This document shows, piece by piece, positions 1 to 11,872 of a stretch of 64,000 nucleotides of DNA; within the stretch, counting starts at the first letter, position 1; every line of letters begins with the position of its first letter. The stretch comes from Daphnia carinata. Taxonomy: Eukaryota > Arthropoda > Branchiopoda > Diplostraca > Daphniidae. The stretch lies in assembly GCF_022539665.2 (NCBI RefSeq), contig NC_081332.1:1013773-1077772 (forward strand), written 5' to 3'. The position numbers were made by a program, and so were the translations under genes. Below the pieces are notes generated by a model that was not told the DNA's origin, did no database searches, and saw only the letters and a list, made by a program, of their open reading frames with translations.

Positions 1-1000
1 GCTCATCGCCTTGTGTCGTGAATGCGAGAAAGAAAATTTGGCTGATATCGTTCGATTGCTATTGGAAAAAGGAATCGACGTGAATTGCAAAGATAATGAA
101 GGATGGAATGCTTTACATTTCGTCTGCCGAAAATGTCCAAGAGAAAGTTTATACGCTGTTGTTCGATTGTTGATAATTTACAACATCGACAAGAGCGTGA
201 TGACGATCGGATTAGCAAGTGCACGTTCCTTCCTTCTCAATCGCTACACCGAGTACGACGTTAAAGATGTTATTCAAATGCTGTAAAAACGTGAGATTTC
301 TTGTACTATAATTTAAAGTCTGTTTGCGATATTGTTGGCTTGAACCTGCTTAATCTTTATAACTGTCATTTTTGTACTTAATACATGATTGTGTTTGGCG
401 AGGTATACGATGGTTCCCTCCTCCCTACATTTTGGCAGACTCGAACTAACAAAGGAAATTCTAGGGGTATCATCCGACGATGAATAAAAGTAATGCATAT
501 CTCTTAAGACAACAAATGGAAAAAGGCAAGAATAAAATTATACACTAACCTGATGAAGGAAAACTTGTGCCAAAGTTTTTGCATGATAGCTGCTAAACAC
601 CGTAGTTCACCAGAAGATGCATCACTGTTGGGGTGGGCAGACTTGAAGTGGGTCTAATCTTCTTCTCACTTACTGGATGCTTTTCTTTGGTCTCATCAAA
701 ACCCTCAAACACAATGAAAATGAATGTGGGGTTTTAATCATTCCACTTGATAAACGGATTCTTATGACTTACATTAATATAAAGAAACAAGTATCAGGAC
801 AAAATACAGGTCAAATATAGGTAACTCATTATTACTACCAGATGGTAATTCATGACTCCCTATAGAACTTTTCACCTGTCTCATTATGATGCTCTAAACA
901 AAAATGAATGAATGAGAACAATGAATCACCCACTTAAACCAAACATTACCCATAATCAATTTGTAATACTGCATTACCTACTGCTCGGTTAGAGACTAGT
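1..1000 (+). repeat. Left arm of ~1 kb inverted repeat
   Basis: This stretch is the near-identical reverse complement of about 1876-2858. Matching landmarks include the ankyrin coding end (1-286 against 2570-2858), the flank around 305-500, and the segment at 770-870 against 2010-2105. Similarity decays toward the centre, with small indels around 880-1000. The arms meet tail to tail with respect to the ankyrin genes. Confidence 0.85.
2..286 (+). CDS. Ankyrin-repeat protein, C-terminal fragment cut by window edge
   Basis: Open frame from the left edge to a TAA at 284-286. It encodes two ankyrin-type repeats of the 37-residue kind seen in the neighbouring genes (GIDVNCKDNEGWNALHFVC is one core), then a non-repeat tail ending DVKDVIQML. 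Ankyrin repeats bind proteins; nothing shows the partner. The start lies outside the window. The same coding end occurs in inverted orientation at 2541-2858, where the TAA has become TCA and the frame runs eight residues further. It is either the end of a separate tail-to-tail gene or one arm of an inverted duplication. Confidence 0.6.
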   Translation, partial: LIALCRECEKENLADIVRLLLEKGIDVNCKDNEGWNALHFVCRKCPRESLYAVVRLLIIYNIDKSVMTIGLASARSFLLNRYTEYDVKDVIQML

Positions 1001-1875
1001 TCAGGGAAGTATTAGCTCACAGTCAACTTTTTCCCTGACGAAACTTTGATTCCAAATGACAAGCTAATGTGATGGTAGAACCCAAAGTGGAAAACCTTTA
1101 GCAGTTATCATACAATACAATAGCACATTTTACGGTACTTAATAAGCTTAATGATACCTCATTTTCTTCGATTTTGGACAGGAATCTTCATAATATGGCT
1201 TTGTCACTTACAACAGTTCAATTGCATTTTCTGGTAGCACCATCGTCTCTGCTTGGGCTAATCGTAATCTTGTGCTTCAATATACCAGGAATGAGGTGTG
1301 AATATACTGCAAGGTATAAAAAATGTTACCATCTTGATTAAAAAAGCAACATATGAATTTATCACCATTTCTTCGGATTATCTACCACGAAGCACATTCG
1401 TAAACCAAGTAAATGCGTCACGTGGCAGGTTACCGCAGACGAACATGAAGCACAAGAACCATCGATGATACTTTCAAAGGCAGAAATATGTTTGACTCAT
1501 GCAGCAAAAATATAAAAAATGCTAAAATGGTATTTGTTCCTTATGTACTTGCATTTCAATCGTTTCCTTTGTTCTTGCTCCATAAAGAGGACTGCTATTT
1601 CAAAAAACGCTCCATTTAATCCAGCTCAGCAAAGAATTTTTTGCAGGAACCTACTTCCATAGCGACTACAAAGCGAATGATTGAGTTAAGAAATAATAAA
1701 AGCTATTTTGTATCTACGTTGCCATCACGTTTAAAATAAACTTTCAATTTTTGATGTATTTTTTCCATAAAGTTTAGGTTTATTGCTTGTCAACGCATTT
1801 TAAATTCTTTACAAATTACATTTTCTTCGTTAACATTATTAAGTAATAAGTGACAGCGCCAAATACTTCCTGCTT
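1001..1875. other. Spacer between inverted-repeat arms, no gene seen
   Basis: AT-rich unique DNA of about 875 bp between the two arms. No open frame, RNA gene or transposon signature is visible. Confidence 0.5.
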
Positions 1876-2858
1876 TCTCTAACCGAGCAGTGGATATAAT
1901 AATGATTACAAATTATTATTTTTGGCTCTGCTTTTGGTGTCCCAAGTGTTTGATTCATCTTGTTCTTTCATTCATTCATTTTGTTTAGAGCACCGCCATA
2001 ATTGAGTGGTTCTATAGATGGAGTATGAATTACCATCTGGTAGTAATAATAGTTACCTATATTTGACCTGTATTTTGTCTATCTTGTTTCTTTATATTAA
2101 TGTAAGTGAGAAGAATGATTAAAACCATTCATTTTCATTGTGTTTGAGGGTTTTTTTGATCAACCAAATAAAAGCATCAGTAAGTGAAATTGAAAGTTTA
2201 TTTAAACCCACTTCTCTGCCCACCCCAACAGTGATGCATCTTCTGGTGAACTACGGTGTTTAGCAGCTATCATGCAAACTTTTGGAGCACAAGTTTTCCT
2301 TCATCAGGTTAGTGTATAATTTTATTCTTGCCTTTTCCATTTGTTGTCTTAAGAGATATACATTACTTTTTATTCATCGTCGGATGATACCCCTAGAATT
2401 TCCTTTGTTAGTTCGAGTCTGCCAAAATGTAGGGAGGAGGGAACCATCGTATACCTCGCCAAACACAATCATGTATTAAGTACAAAAATGACAGTTATAA
2501 AGATTAAGCAGGTTCAAGCCAACAAGATCGCAACCAGACTTTAACTTATAGGACAAGACATCTCACGTTTTGACAGCATTTGAATAACATCTTTAACGTC
2601 GTACTCGGTGTAGCGATTGAGAAGGAAGGAACGTGCACTTGCTAATCCGATCGTCATCACGCTCTTGTCGATGTTGTAAATTATCAACAATCGAACAACA
2701 GCGTATAAACTTTCTCTTGGACATTTTCGGCAGACGAAATGTAAAGCATTCCATCCTTCATTATCTTTGCAATTCACGTCGATTCCTTTTTCCAATAGCA
2801 ATCGAACGATATCAGCCAAATTTTCTTTCTCGCATTCACGACACAAGGCGAGAGCGCA
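1876..2858 (-). repeat. Right arm of ~1 kb inverted repeat
   Basis: Reverse complement of 1-1000. It carries the last coding part of the minus-strand ankyrin gene and about 660 bp of 3' flank. The arms differ by scattered substitutions and short indels (for example the stop codon change TAA to TCA), so this is not a pure assembly echo of one molecule. Confidence 0.85.
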
Positions 2859-5772
2859 TTGCAACCGTCTTTTTGGCCTTCCAGTGAACGTCAATTCCAT
2901 TTTCAATTAATAATCGAATGGTTTTTCTATCACATTTTTCCTGGGGCCGTATTGACAGAGTGTGAAAGCGCGTTCAATCCGCATGGCTTTTACAATTGAC
3001 ATCGTTCCCATTTTCCAATAGCAATTTAACGATATCGTAAAGATTATCTTTCAAATAATAACGACAAACGTGAAGGAGAGCGTTGCAACCGTCAAATGTC
3101 GTGTAGTTGACATTCACTCCGTGTTTAATTAAAAGCCTTGCAACTCCAATTAGATTATCTCTTTTGTAATAGCGGCAGAGAACGACGAGGGCATTCCATC
3201 CATCGAGAGTTTTGCAATTGACGTCGATTCCATGTTGGATAAATAATTCGACAATTTCGATAATTAAATCGTCCTTTTGATAATTGCGGCATAATAAGAG
3301 CAGAGCGTTCCATCCTTCTTCCGTTTTTGCTGACGTCGATTCCACTTGCGATGAGCAGTTCCATAATCTCCGTCGCGTAGTCTTGACAACAAAACGTGCA
3401 TACGTAATGAAGAGCGTTTTCTCCGAATCTGTCTCTTTTAATTGATGTCGATCCTGCGTCCCAGCAACAGATTTAATATGTCAATGAAATTATCTTGCCG
3501 TAATTTCGACATAACGCAAGTAAGTGCGTTCCATCCGTCGTTGTTTTTGCAGTTGACATCGATGCCATTTTCAATCAACAGTCGAAAAATTCAATCATGT
3601 CTTCTTCGTGGTAATATTCAATAACGAAATGGAGGCGTTCCAGCCGTCGTTATTTTTACTGTTGACATCGATGCCACTCTCTAGAAATAATTGAACAATG
3701 TCGAGCAAATCGTTTTTGTGATAGTTGCGACACAACAAGTAGAGCGCGTTGTTGCCAATTTTCGTTTTGCAATTGACGTCGATTCCATTTTCGAGGAATA
3801 ATCGAACAATGTCGATTAACTTGTAGGTGTAATTGTGTTTGTAACATTGACATAAGGACATGAGCGCGTTCCATCCTTCGAGGTCCTTGCAATTGATGTC
3901 AATTCCACGTTCGAGAAAGATCCGAATGAAATCGATTAAATTATCTTTGCGTAAAAAAACGGACTAGAGAGAGCAGAGGGTCACATTTGTCCCATGATTT
4001 TTCAATTTCAGTATCAACTAAAAGTCGAACAATGTCCATCAATTTCTCGATCGGGTAATGGCGACATAACATGTGCAGGGCATCCCATCCATGATGATGG
4101 ATCTGCTTCCGATGGACAACGACAGACGAATCGGAATCTGAATCGTCTTCTGTAATTATAATCCTGAATTCTGTCATTTTGAAATCTGTATTTGCATCGA
4201 TTTCAGATGGACTGAGTTCAATGTACGTGTCGGGTGCGGTTAGTGGCGAATGCGAATCCTTTAGCATCTGTTTTTTCTTGAATTAATTCCGCGAAAATGT
4301 TGATCTCTTTTTCGATCCGTTTGACAACATCTTTCATCTCACACCACAATTTTTCATTTTCAGGTGGATCTTCATTGACATCGGTGTGCAGCGTTTGATT
4401 CTTGACGACATCGAGGAAAGGCTCGGGACGTGCCAGCGATGCGAACGCGAGTTGGTAAGCGAAACGTACTGTAAACTTTGCCGTTTGTTTACGTAGCATG
4501 TCCCATGGGGAAGAGCATGACTGTGTCTGTGTACACCAGCTGATGGGTTGTTATTTGCTCGTGAAATTTCCTCATCGCGCAGAGCTCCTTGTGTTTGTCT
4601 TCCAGCCACACGTTCAAACGATTTGGATTGTAGGCGAATTGCTCGTTGCCCATACGTCCCATCAGTTTTTTAAATGATGATGTCTAAGCCACAGCGGATG
4701 TTGAAGTTCATTTCTCTTAATTTCGTATTGAGTTCTGATAGGAAAGAGCTGAAATGCTGTCTAAAATCTTGCAATTTCTCGTGAAAGGGATTTAATTTTA
4801 CCACGAGCGGATCGTTTGTAACGAGTTTCGTGTCCACCTCTTCGTAGCCCTGCATGTGTTTGACACTCTGACGCCAGAGTTCGGTTAATTTCATTCTTAA
4901 GGGCGGTGCTCCGTTTTCGGAAGCTGGCAAAGGTACCAGCAGGTAGAGCCAAACGATACAGGGCACGCCAAGTGTCACGTTTCCAGCTTGACCCGTCCTT
5001 GGCCATCGAGTCAGACGAGATTTGAGTAAACTGCTGCCGGCGAATTTAATAGCTTCTTCAAATGCGTTGTTGGGCATTTCACATTTTTCGGCAGTGGGAA
5101 ATCGCTTTTTAAAGAGACATTCAACATTTGATTTGTTGCCGTTTGTCATCGTTTGACCTCTAAGAACTTCGAGTAAATGACCGCCGTAGTTGGATAATTG
5201 ATCAGCTGCTTCCGTTCATCTTTCACGTCCTTGTATTTCTTTGTTAAAGTGAACGTCGATTCGGATCCGTATTGAATTTGAGTCACGACGTGAGTGGCCG
5301 TGCCATTCTTGCCTATTTTTGCTATGTCGAGTAGCAAAATTGATCATCTTCTAAGAGATGGTGGGGACTTCTTTGAGTGCGGTATTGCGGTAGCATCGGA
5401 CGTGAACATTTGATTCGTGGAACGTTTGTTTTCTTTTGTTAAAATAATCAGCCGGCCCTTTGGGTACGACCAATCCCGTTAATATATTGATTTGAAGCGA
5501 ACCGTTGACATTCAGTTCGTGGAAATTTGTCGGTTAATTGACCCGGTGCGATTAACGAAAAAATTGCGCTTTCATTGCGGGTAATGTTGCAAATCTTTAA
5601 TTCCGTATCGGACAAAGCGGATGTCGATAATGGGGATTATTAGGCATTTTGATTTCTGTTAGGATTTGTTACACGGGATAATTTCATCTGTCCGTGCGTT
5701 GTAAAGCGTTCCCAATTTGAAACGTCCCAATGTGGGTATTTCCAAAACTTGCGTGCTGATATCACAGGACAT
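2541..5772 (-). pseudogene. SNTX-like N-terminus plus ankyrin repeats, frameshifted (gene A)
   Basis: The ATG at 5772-5770 opens a frame with GRFKLGTLYNARTDE, the N-terminal signature of the stonustoxin/verrucotoxin-like family. Family members include fish pore-forming toxins and many non-venom intracellular proteins. Further family-like pieces follow: HVVTQIQYGSES near 5290 and LGVPCIVWLY near 4960. After an acidic linker (about 4140), 37-residue ankyrin repeats run to 2541 (DGWNALVVLCRYYKRDNL type). No transmembrane segment or signal peptide is evident. The reading frame changes at roughly 5560, 5340, 5148, 4668, 4500, 4250, 3935, 3600, 3335 and 2970, so no full-length protein can be made from this sequence. 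The tandem paralogue lies at 6897-9857. It could be a pseudogene or a badly assembled gene; I favour a decayed gene because distant single-copy genes in the window read cleanly. Confidence 0.6.
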
Positions 5773-6896
5773 AATCAACATGAAATATTCAAAAAGTTGT
5801 TTTAAAATTTAAAAATTTGAATTTTGGATGCCTTACTTTTCCTTAGTTATCCACGCAACTTGGAAAATATCCAATGGGGGCCTACGGTCGTTGGTCTTAA
5901 TGTCTTGAATAAGTAGGTCACGATTGCTTTGTGTCAACTAGCTGTCACTTTATTTATACCGGCCGAATAGAGAGCGCTGCACGCGAGCAGCGAAGCAAGA
6001 GCGTGACACGGCCGACAATGCTGCCTGACCCAATGAAGTGCAGTTGCCAGAGAGGCGTGTCGATAAAAGGGAAAATAGGAGAGAAAAGCTTGGCTCTTTT
6101 TTATTAATAAATCACGGGGTCACGTGATGCGAGAACCCGTAACTTTCATTGGCTCAGTCACGGAACCTTTTCAAGGTTTCCTTATTTTCTTTTGTTATTT
6201 TTAGACAAGCCCCCACACCCTGATTGCTAGTCAGGAAAAAGAAAACAAGGGTCGTTATACTTGAGCCTAAAAACAACCTCGTCTCGCTTGGGGAGGTAAT
6301 CAGACTCGATTTTTCTACGGTCCGGCGCTAGGGGCGGGTCGCGTGTCATTTGTTTCGGCTTTCTTGTTTTTTCATTTGTCGGAACAAATGAGCCACGCAA
6401 TCGTTCGAATATAACTAGCAATTTTATTCTTCTAATTAAATGTAGAGATGCGTAATTGTTGAATTATTGAGAACAATTGAAAGGGACGTCGTTGCCAGTT
6501 TGAAAGAATGCGGACGCTACAAGATCACGTCAAAGCTCTTGAAATGCCTTTAACGTTAACGACCTCGAACGCAGCGATTTCTTTCTTTTCAAATTCTAGC
6601 TCAACCGTCATCTCTCTTTCCACTTATCACTTGCAGAATGCCAAGGGTGTTAGCCGTCGTCCAAAACCAGTGGCGACTTTCGATAAGGGCATGCGAACAT
6701 TGTTACAGAATTAAAATCAACGCGTTTAATAGCTGAAAACAATGTTTTGATCATTTACCCCTGTATGTAAATCGTGTATTTCAAATAGGGTAAATGCTAT
6801 ACGTTCGAATCTAAAATATTCAAAATTTCTTTAATACTTTCTTCTTTGTAACGACCTAAGAGACAGATCGGGCAGTACCGATTTTACCTCCAGTCG
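5773..6896. other. Intergenic region between ankyrin genes
   Basis: Upstream region of gene A, about 1.1 kb. It has a GC-richer patch at 5950-6060 and a CACGTGATGCGAG stretch with CCAAT-like sequence (ATTGG, 6149) near 6120-6160, which may be promoter sequence. Short open frames at 6227-6421 (-) and 6508-6714 (+) lack any family signature. Confidence 0.35.
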
Positions 6897-9857
6897 TCAC
6901 TGCGTTCGTGTTGATTTTGTGCTGAAAATTAAAAGCGGAATGAGTTCTAGCATGTTCTTTTTGCGTTGATATCGGTACACGTTGTGCAGGGCGTTCCATC
7001 CGTCGTTGTTTTTGCAATTAACTGAGATTCCGCTATCGAGTAGCAGTTGAACAGTTTCAATTAAATTATCGTTCTGATAATATCGGCCGCACGCGAAATG
7101 GAGGGCGTTGCATCCGTTGTTCGTCCTGCTATTGATATCGATATTATAATCTAACAAGAGTTGAACGATGTCTGCGACGTTGTCTTGCTTATAATATCGA
7201 CAGATTAAATGGAGAGCGTTCCATCCTTCATTGTTGGCCCAATTAACGTCGATGCCTTCCTCGAGAAAGAGTTGCACTAAATCAATTAGATTGTCGTTGG
7301 GGTAATATCCAATATTTAAGAGGGCGTTCCATCCTTCGTTGTTTGTAAAACTTGCGAAAATGCCACTATCGAGAAGCAATAGAACGATTTCGATGAGATT
7401 ATCGTTCGAATAATAGCGACACACGTTATGGAGAACGTTGCATCCGCTATTCGTTTTGCAATTGATTTCAATGTTTTTATCGAGAAGAAGTCGAATAATT
7501 TTGATGAGATTATCCCTCTTGTAATATCGACACACTAAATGCAATGAACTTCGCTGTTCTTGCAATTGACGTCGATCCCTCGTTTTGAGGAACAATCGAA
7601 CGATTTCGATTAAATTATCTCTTTCGTAATATCTGCACACTAAATAGAGAGCGTTCCATCCTTTCAAGGTTCTTACAGTTGACGTTCTTACAGTCGAATG
7701 ACGTCGATTAAATTTTTCTTGTCGTAATAGCGACACAGGAAGTGAAGCGCATTGTTGCCGCCTTTCGTCTGATAATTAACGTCCACCTTTTGAGCCAGAA
7801 ACAAGCGAATGATGCCAAGTAAATTATCCCTCTGATAATTTCGGCAAAAGAAAAGGAAAGCGTTCCATCCGTCCTCGAATTGACAGTTGACGTCGATTCC
7901 GCGTTCGAAACAATCGAACAATGTCAAACAGCGTTCTCCTTCTCGTCGTATCGACACACTAAAATGCAACGCGTTTAATCCGCCGTTGGTCTTGCAATTG
8001 ACATCGACTCCATGTGCGAGCAACAGCCGGGCTATTTCCCAACAAGTTCTCCTTGGTGTAGTAGCGACACACGAGCAGAAGGGCGTTCCATCCGTCGTCC
8101 GTCTTGCAATTGATGAGATCCACTCCGCGTTCGAGAAACAGTCGGACCAAGTCGATTAGATTATCTTTGTCGTAGAAACGACACAAGGCGAGGAAATTCA
8201 TGTGATTCCAATAGTCGGGTATATCGACGTCGGTTAACAGGCGAACAATGTCGATTAAATTGATTTTGGGGTAGTGTTGACATATGATGTCGATGGCGTT
8301 CCATCCGTAGCTCTTTTTTTGCTGTTGATGAACGATGATGGACGATTCGTTGTGCTGATCGTGCGCTGTGATGGCGAAGGCAAATTTATCGTCATTTTGT
8401 TTTGATTGAATTAATTTAGATATAATTGTTATCTCCTTTTCAATGCGTTTGACAATGTCTGCTTTCGTACCAACGCCATCTGTCGTTAACGTCCGTATTT
8501 AGCGTTTGCGTCGCGATGAGATCGAGAACAGGTTCTGGGTACGTTGGCAAGTAAACGCAAAGTTCAAAGCCGAAATTAACGTTGCATTTCATCATGTGCT
8601 CTTGTAATATTTCGGTAGAAGGGAAAATAAGACGTTGGGGGAAAGAGTGATGGCCATCTGTTCTTGATACTTCTCATCGTACAGAGTTCTTTGAATTTTT
8701 CATCCAGCCAACCTTCGAGCCGTTTTGGATTGAAAGGAAATTGCTCATTATTGATACGCTGCACCAACTGCTTTAAATTGTCGATTTGCATCAAGCCACT
8801 ACGTAAGTTTACAACCATTTCTTTCAATTCAGTTTTAGGGATTGTTGCGGAATGAAGTGAAATGTGTAAAATGGAAATGGCGTAGCTTTTCGTGAAACGG
8901 GTTAAATTTTTTCGCTAGGTGTCGTTGAGCAAGTAATCGAGTTTGGCTTGCACTTGGTCATAGTTATCTATCTGTTGAACGCATTCCAGAATGTCACTCT
9001 GAAGTGCATTTTCAGCGCCGTGCGTCGATGCCAATGGATAGAGCCAAGCGATGCAGGGCACACCGAGAGGAGCCTCTTAGCAACTGAATTTGATAATAAA
9101 CGTGTGAAATTTTTTGCGAATTGCTTGGCCTCGTCGTACGTGGTGAATGTCATCGAAATTAAGAAATCGCCTTGCAATCGACATTGTATGTTAGTTGATG
9201 TAATTAGTCTCCTAACACATTCTTCATCTCCGCCGAGAATTGCAATCAAGTTGTTGGCACAGGCTTTTAATAGGCTATTCGCTTCGTGCTCGTCTTCTGT
9301 TTCGTCTAGTCTTTTTGTCAAAGTAAAAGTAGCTTCGGCACCGTACTGTATTTTCGTGATGACGTGCGTTGCTGTAGAGTCTGTCGGTGCAACGTTGAGA
9401 TAACGTATCTTGGCCTCGTTTAATTGGTCGCTAGTGAATTTCTGAGTAGCCGTGCAGTAGTGACATCTGACGTGAACGCTAGTTCGTGAAATTCATTTTT
9501 TTCTTTTTCAGATGTTGCCAATGCTGTTCGGTGGGGTCCACTGAGATGCTGATTTGAAGCAAACCTTTCACGCCGAGATCGTCTAATTTTTCGCTTAATT
9601 TATCGGAGGGAATCAGGGAATAATTGAAGCCCTCGTTGCAGGTAGTTTGAAATGTTCCTATATCTTCGCTGCACACGGTGTCATCTGTAAAGTAAATCGA
9701 TTAAATTCAGAAACATTAATTTTTAGGGGGGGGCGGGATTTATATAAATACTGCCTGGCACAGCGATGTCATTGCGATCGTCGTAAAGAGTTCCCAAAGT
9801 TAGCTTTCGTCCGAGTACAGGGATCTTCAAAATGTGTCCATTTAAACCATTCGACAT
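6897..9857 (-). pseudogene. SNTX-like N-terminus plus ankyrin repeats, frameshifted (gene B)
   Basis: Tandem paralogue of gene A. The ATG at 9857-9855 opens exon 1 with LGRKLTLGTLYDDRND, the SNTX-like N-terminal signature. A 67-bp GT-AG intron (9685-9751) follows in the same frame. The N-terminal region continues to about 8400 with blocks matching gene A. From about 8320 to 6950 lie ankyrin repeats; the longest clean stretch is 7736-6897 (about 279 residues, seven repeats). Each repeat is 37 residues with a CRYYKRDNLIEIV-type insert compared with the usual 33. Frames shift near 9482, 9080, 8930, 8580, 8475, 8030, 7935, 7700 and 7550. As written it cannot be translated whole. Role unknown; the ankyrin part implies protein binding, and the N-terminal family includes MACPF-fold proteins. 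Confidence 0.6.
9685..9751 (-). other. 67-bp intron of ankyrin gene B
   Basis: The donor GTATTT (9751 downward) and acceptor TTTACAG (ending 9685) join the first exon to the next SNTX-like block in frame. The length is typical of the other introns in the window. Confidence 0.6.
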
Positions 9858-10169
9858 TTTCGCGTATTGCCTGAGAAAGTGCACAACAAACAATCACATA
9901 GTCAGCATAAACCACTGAGCCTCATCTTGAATCCACGTAAGCGGCACGACGAACACATGACAACTTAGCAAACGGGATGTTGACATGTTCAAGAATTTTG
10001 ATTCCATTAATCGAGACATGTTTGTTCATTGCCACTTACCAAAGTTGTGTCGGACGAACGCAACTATGTAGCGTTGCACGCAGCGTCCACGTTAGTGGGA
10101 GCAATAGCAGATGTTACTATCGGATTCTAAAAAAATGCGGCTGCTTAATTGCGGAAGTTGGAATGCTAC

Positions 10170-10172
<3 letters not shown>

Positions 10173-10206
<34 letters not shown>
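10173..10206 (+). repeat. (GA)n microsatellite
   Basis: About 16 uninterrupted GA dinucleotides. Confidence 0.95.
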
Positions 10207-10213
<7 letters not shown>

Positions 10214-11011
10214 GTCTCACTGAAGGGGGTATCTTGATGCAATCATTCAACGAGGGGACAGGCCGTTAACGAAAAGAATGCCCGTTAGCTTCGTAGAGTA
10301 GTTTTGTTGTGTTGCAGTAACTGGAAGGTAAACAGACCAGCTATATTGTGTTTCTTTTAAACATTTTACAGGAAATATAAAAAAAAACTTGGTTTAACTG
10401 AATGGTAAAAAAATTTAAGTTTTGTGCTTCGTCTGCTGTAAATAACTTTTAATTTGTATTTTGTTGTAGATTTACGAAGTTAAACGGTTACCCATGGTGG
10501 TAACAGTCCTTTGACGTTCTTTTTGTCCGGATATCAGCAGTTCGACAGTTGTAGAAGATTTCCTATGGATGCTAGAGGTATGTTGAGGATTGGTGAAAAA
10601 GAAAATTTCGATACACAAGTGTAGAACTAATGCTTTGAAACATTTGCAGGAAAAGTTGCCGAAACCATTTTCTAGCCCTGCCATTTTGAGGAAAAGATGG
10701 CCGAACTCTTACCAACAACCAATAGAATTTGAGAAGAACAACAGGCTGGCAAAGAGAAAGGAGTCGCCTATTTCAGTGGCCATTTTGTTTGAAAAGGTGC
10801 AGTAGCAACTCGCGTGCTCTGTGCAGCACTGACATGCTCTTTCCCGGAATCCTGGAAATTGATTAGCGATTCATAGCTGACAAGTTATTCGACTATATCG
10901 TGGGGAAAATGCAGTCGTTCTGAATTGTAAGGTAACAAATCTAAACACTCTTTTACTTGAGATAACTAGAAAAGTGATTCTTGTTGTAGTATCCATCTGT
11001 ACAAGAAGGAA

Positions 11012-11111
11012 NNNNNNNNNNNNNNNNNNNNNNNNNNNNNNNNNNNNNNNNNNNNNNNNNNNNNNNNNNNNNNNNNNNNNNNNNNNNNNNNNNNNNNNNN
11101 NNNNNNNNNNN
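11012..11111. other. Assembly gap of exactly 100 N
   Basis: A fixed-length run of N is the convention for a scaffold gap of unknown size, so distance and linkage across it are not measured. Confidence 0.97.
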
Positions 11112-11872
11112 TTAAACGTTGCAAGACCAGCGTCTCTTTTACCGATATGGCGGCTTACGATAATTGGATGAAAGAATTCGGATCTTTTTAATTCAATTGA
11201 ATAGTTATATCTGGACGTCGTTAGAAAGAAAAATAATGTATTTATGTAAAATCTAGAACGAAATCTTTTCCGAAGTTTGTAAGAGAATGGCAATGTTGCG
11301 CGAGAAAAAAAATAAACACCTGGATCAAATTACAATGTGGCAACGTTTTTTAATCTTGTGTGACGACATAAAAGTTGGCGGCCAAATTTCAACTGGTTGT
11401 CATTTTTCTATTAATATTCATTTTAGTAGAAATATTTGTGTGCTAATGTTAGTAGTTATGAAACTAAAATCCTTGATGGTGTAGTTCCGCCATCAGTCAT
11501 TTAGTTTGATATTATCGATGCGTGGTTATTGAACATTGACAATCAGGTAACGAATTGAAGAGGTCACGTGGCCGTCTATCCAATTTTACTTTTGATATGG
11601 ATAATTACAAGTTTAGTTGTATATGAAGTTAATTTGGAAATGAAGCTATTTTTTCTAAGATCTTTAAAAATTATGGCAAGAAATATTGCACTACAAAGAA
11701 CCAACATTCTGTTGTGAAATTGTCAAGGCAAAAGATGCTGGTTGAGTTTTCTATTGAGCATAAGCCACATGTTGGCAATAATAAGAGACATTTTAAATGA
11801 CTAGGAGGAGCTAAAAGCAATCAAACTTGCATGACACCAGAATGAAGACTTAAATTTCAAGTACAAAGCAAC

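Larger units (their letters stand above)
9858..11872. other. Intergenic region with microsatellite and assembly gap
   Basis: Two kilobases with no gene I can support. It contains a GA microsatellite and a 100-N gap, listed separately. A possible exon-like stretch at 10650-10806 (+), preceded by a TTTGCAG acceptor, encodes a basic peptide of no known family. Part of a gene could be hidden in the unsequenced gap. Confidence 0.4.

Noticed and set aside
6508-6714. 68-residue plus-strand frame
   Set aside because: No signal peptide, domain, splice context or homology to neighbours.
10871-11293. Open frames spanning the N run
   Set aside because: The translation crosses 100 unknown bases; no evidence of coding.
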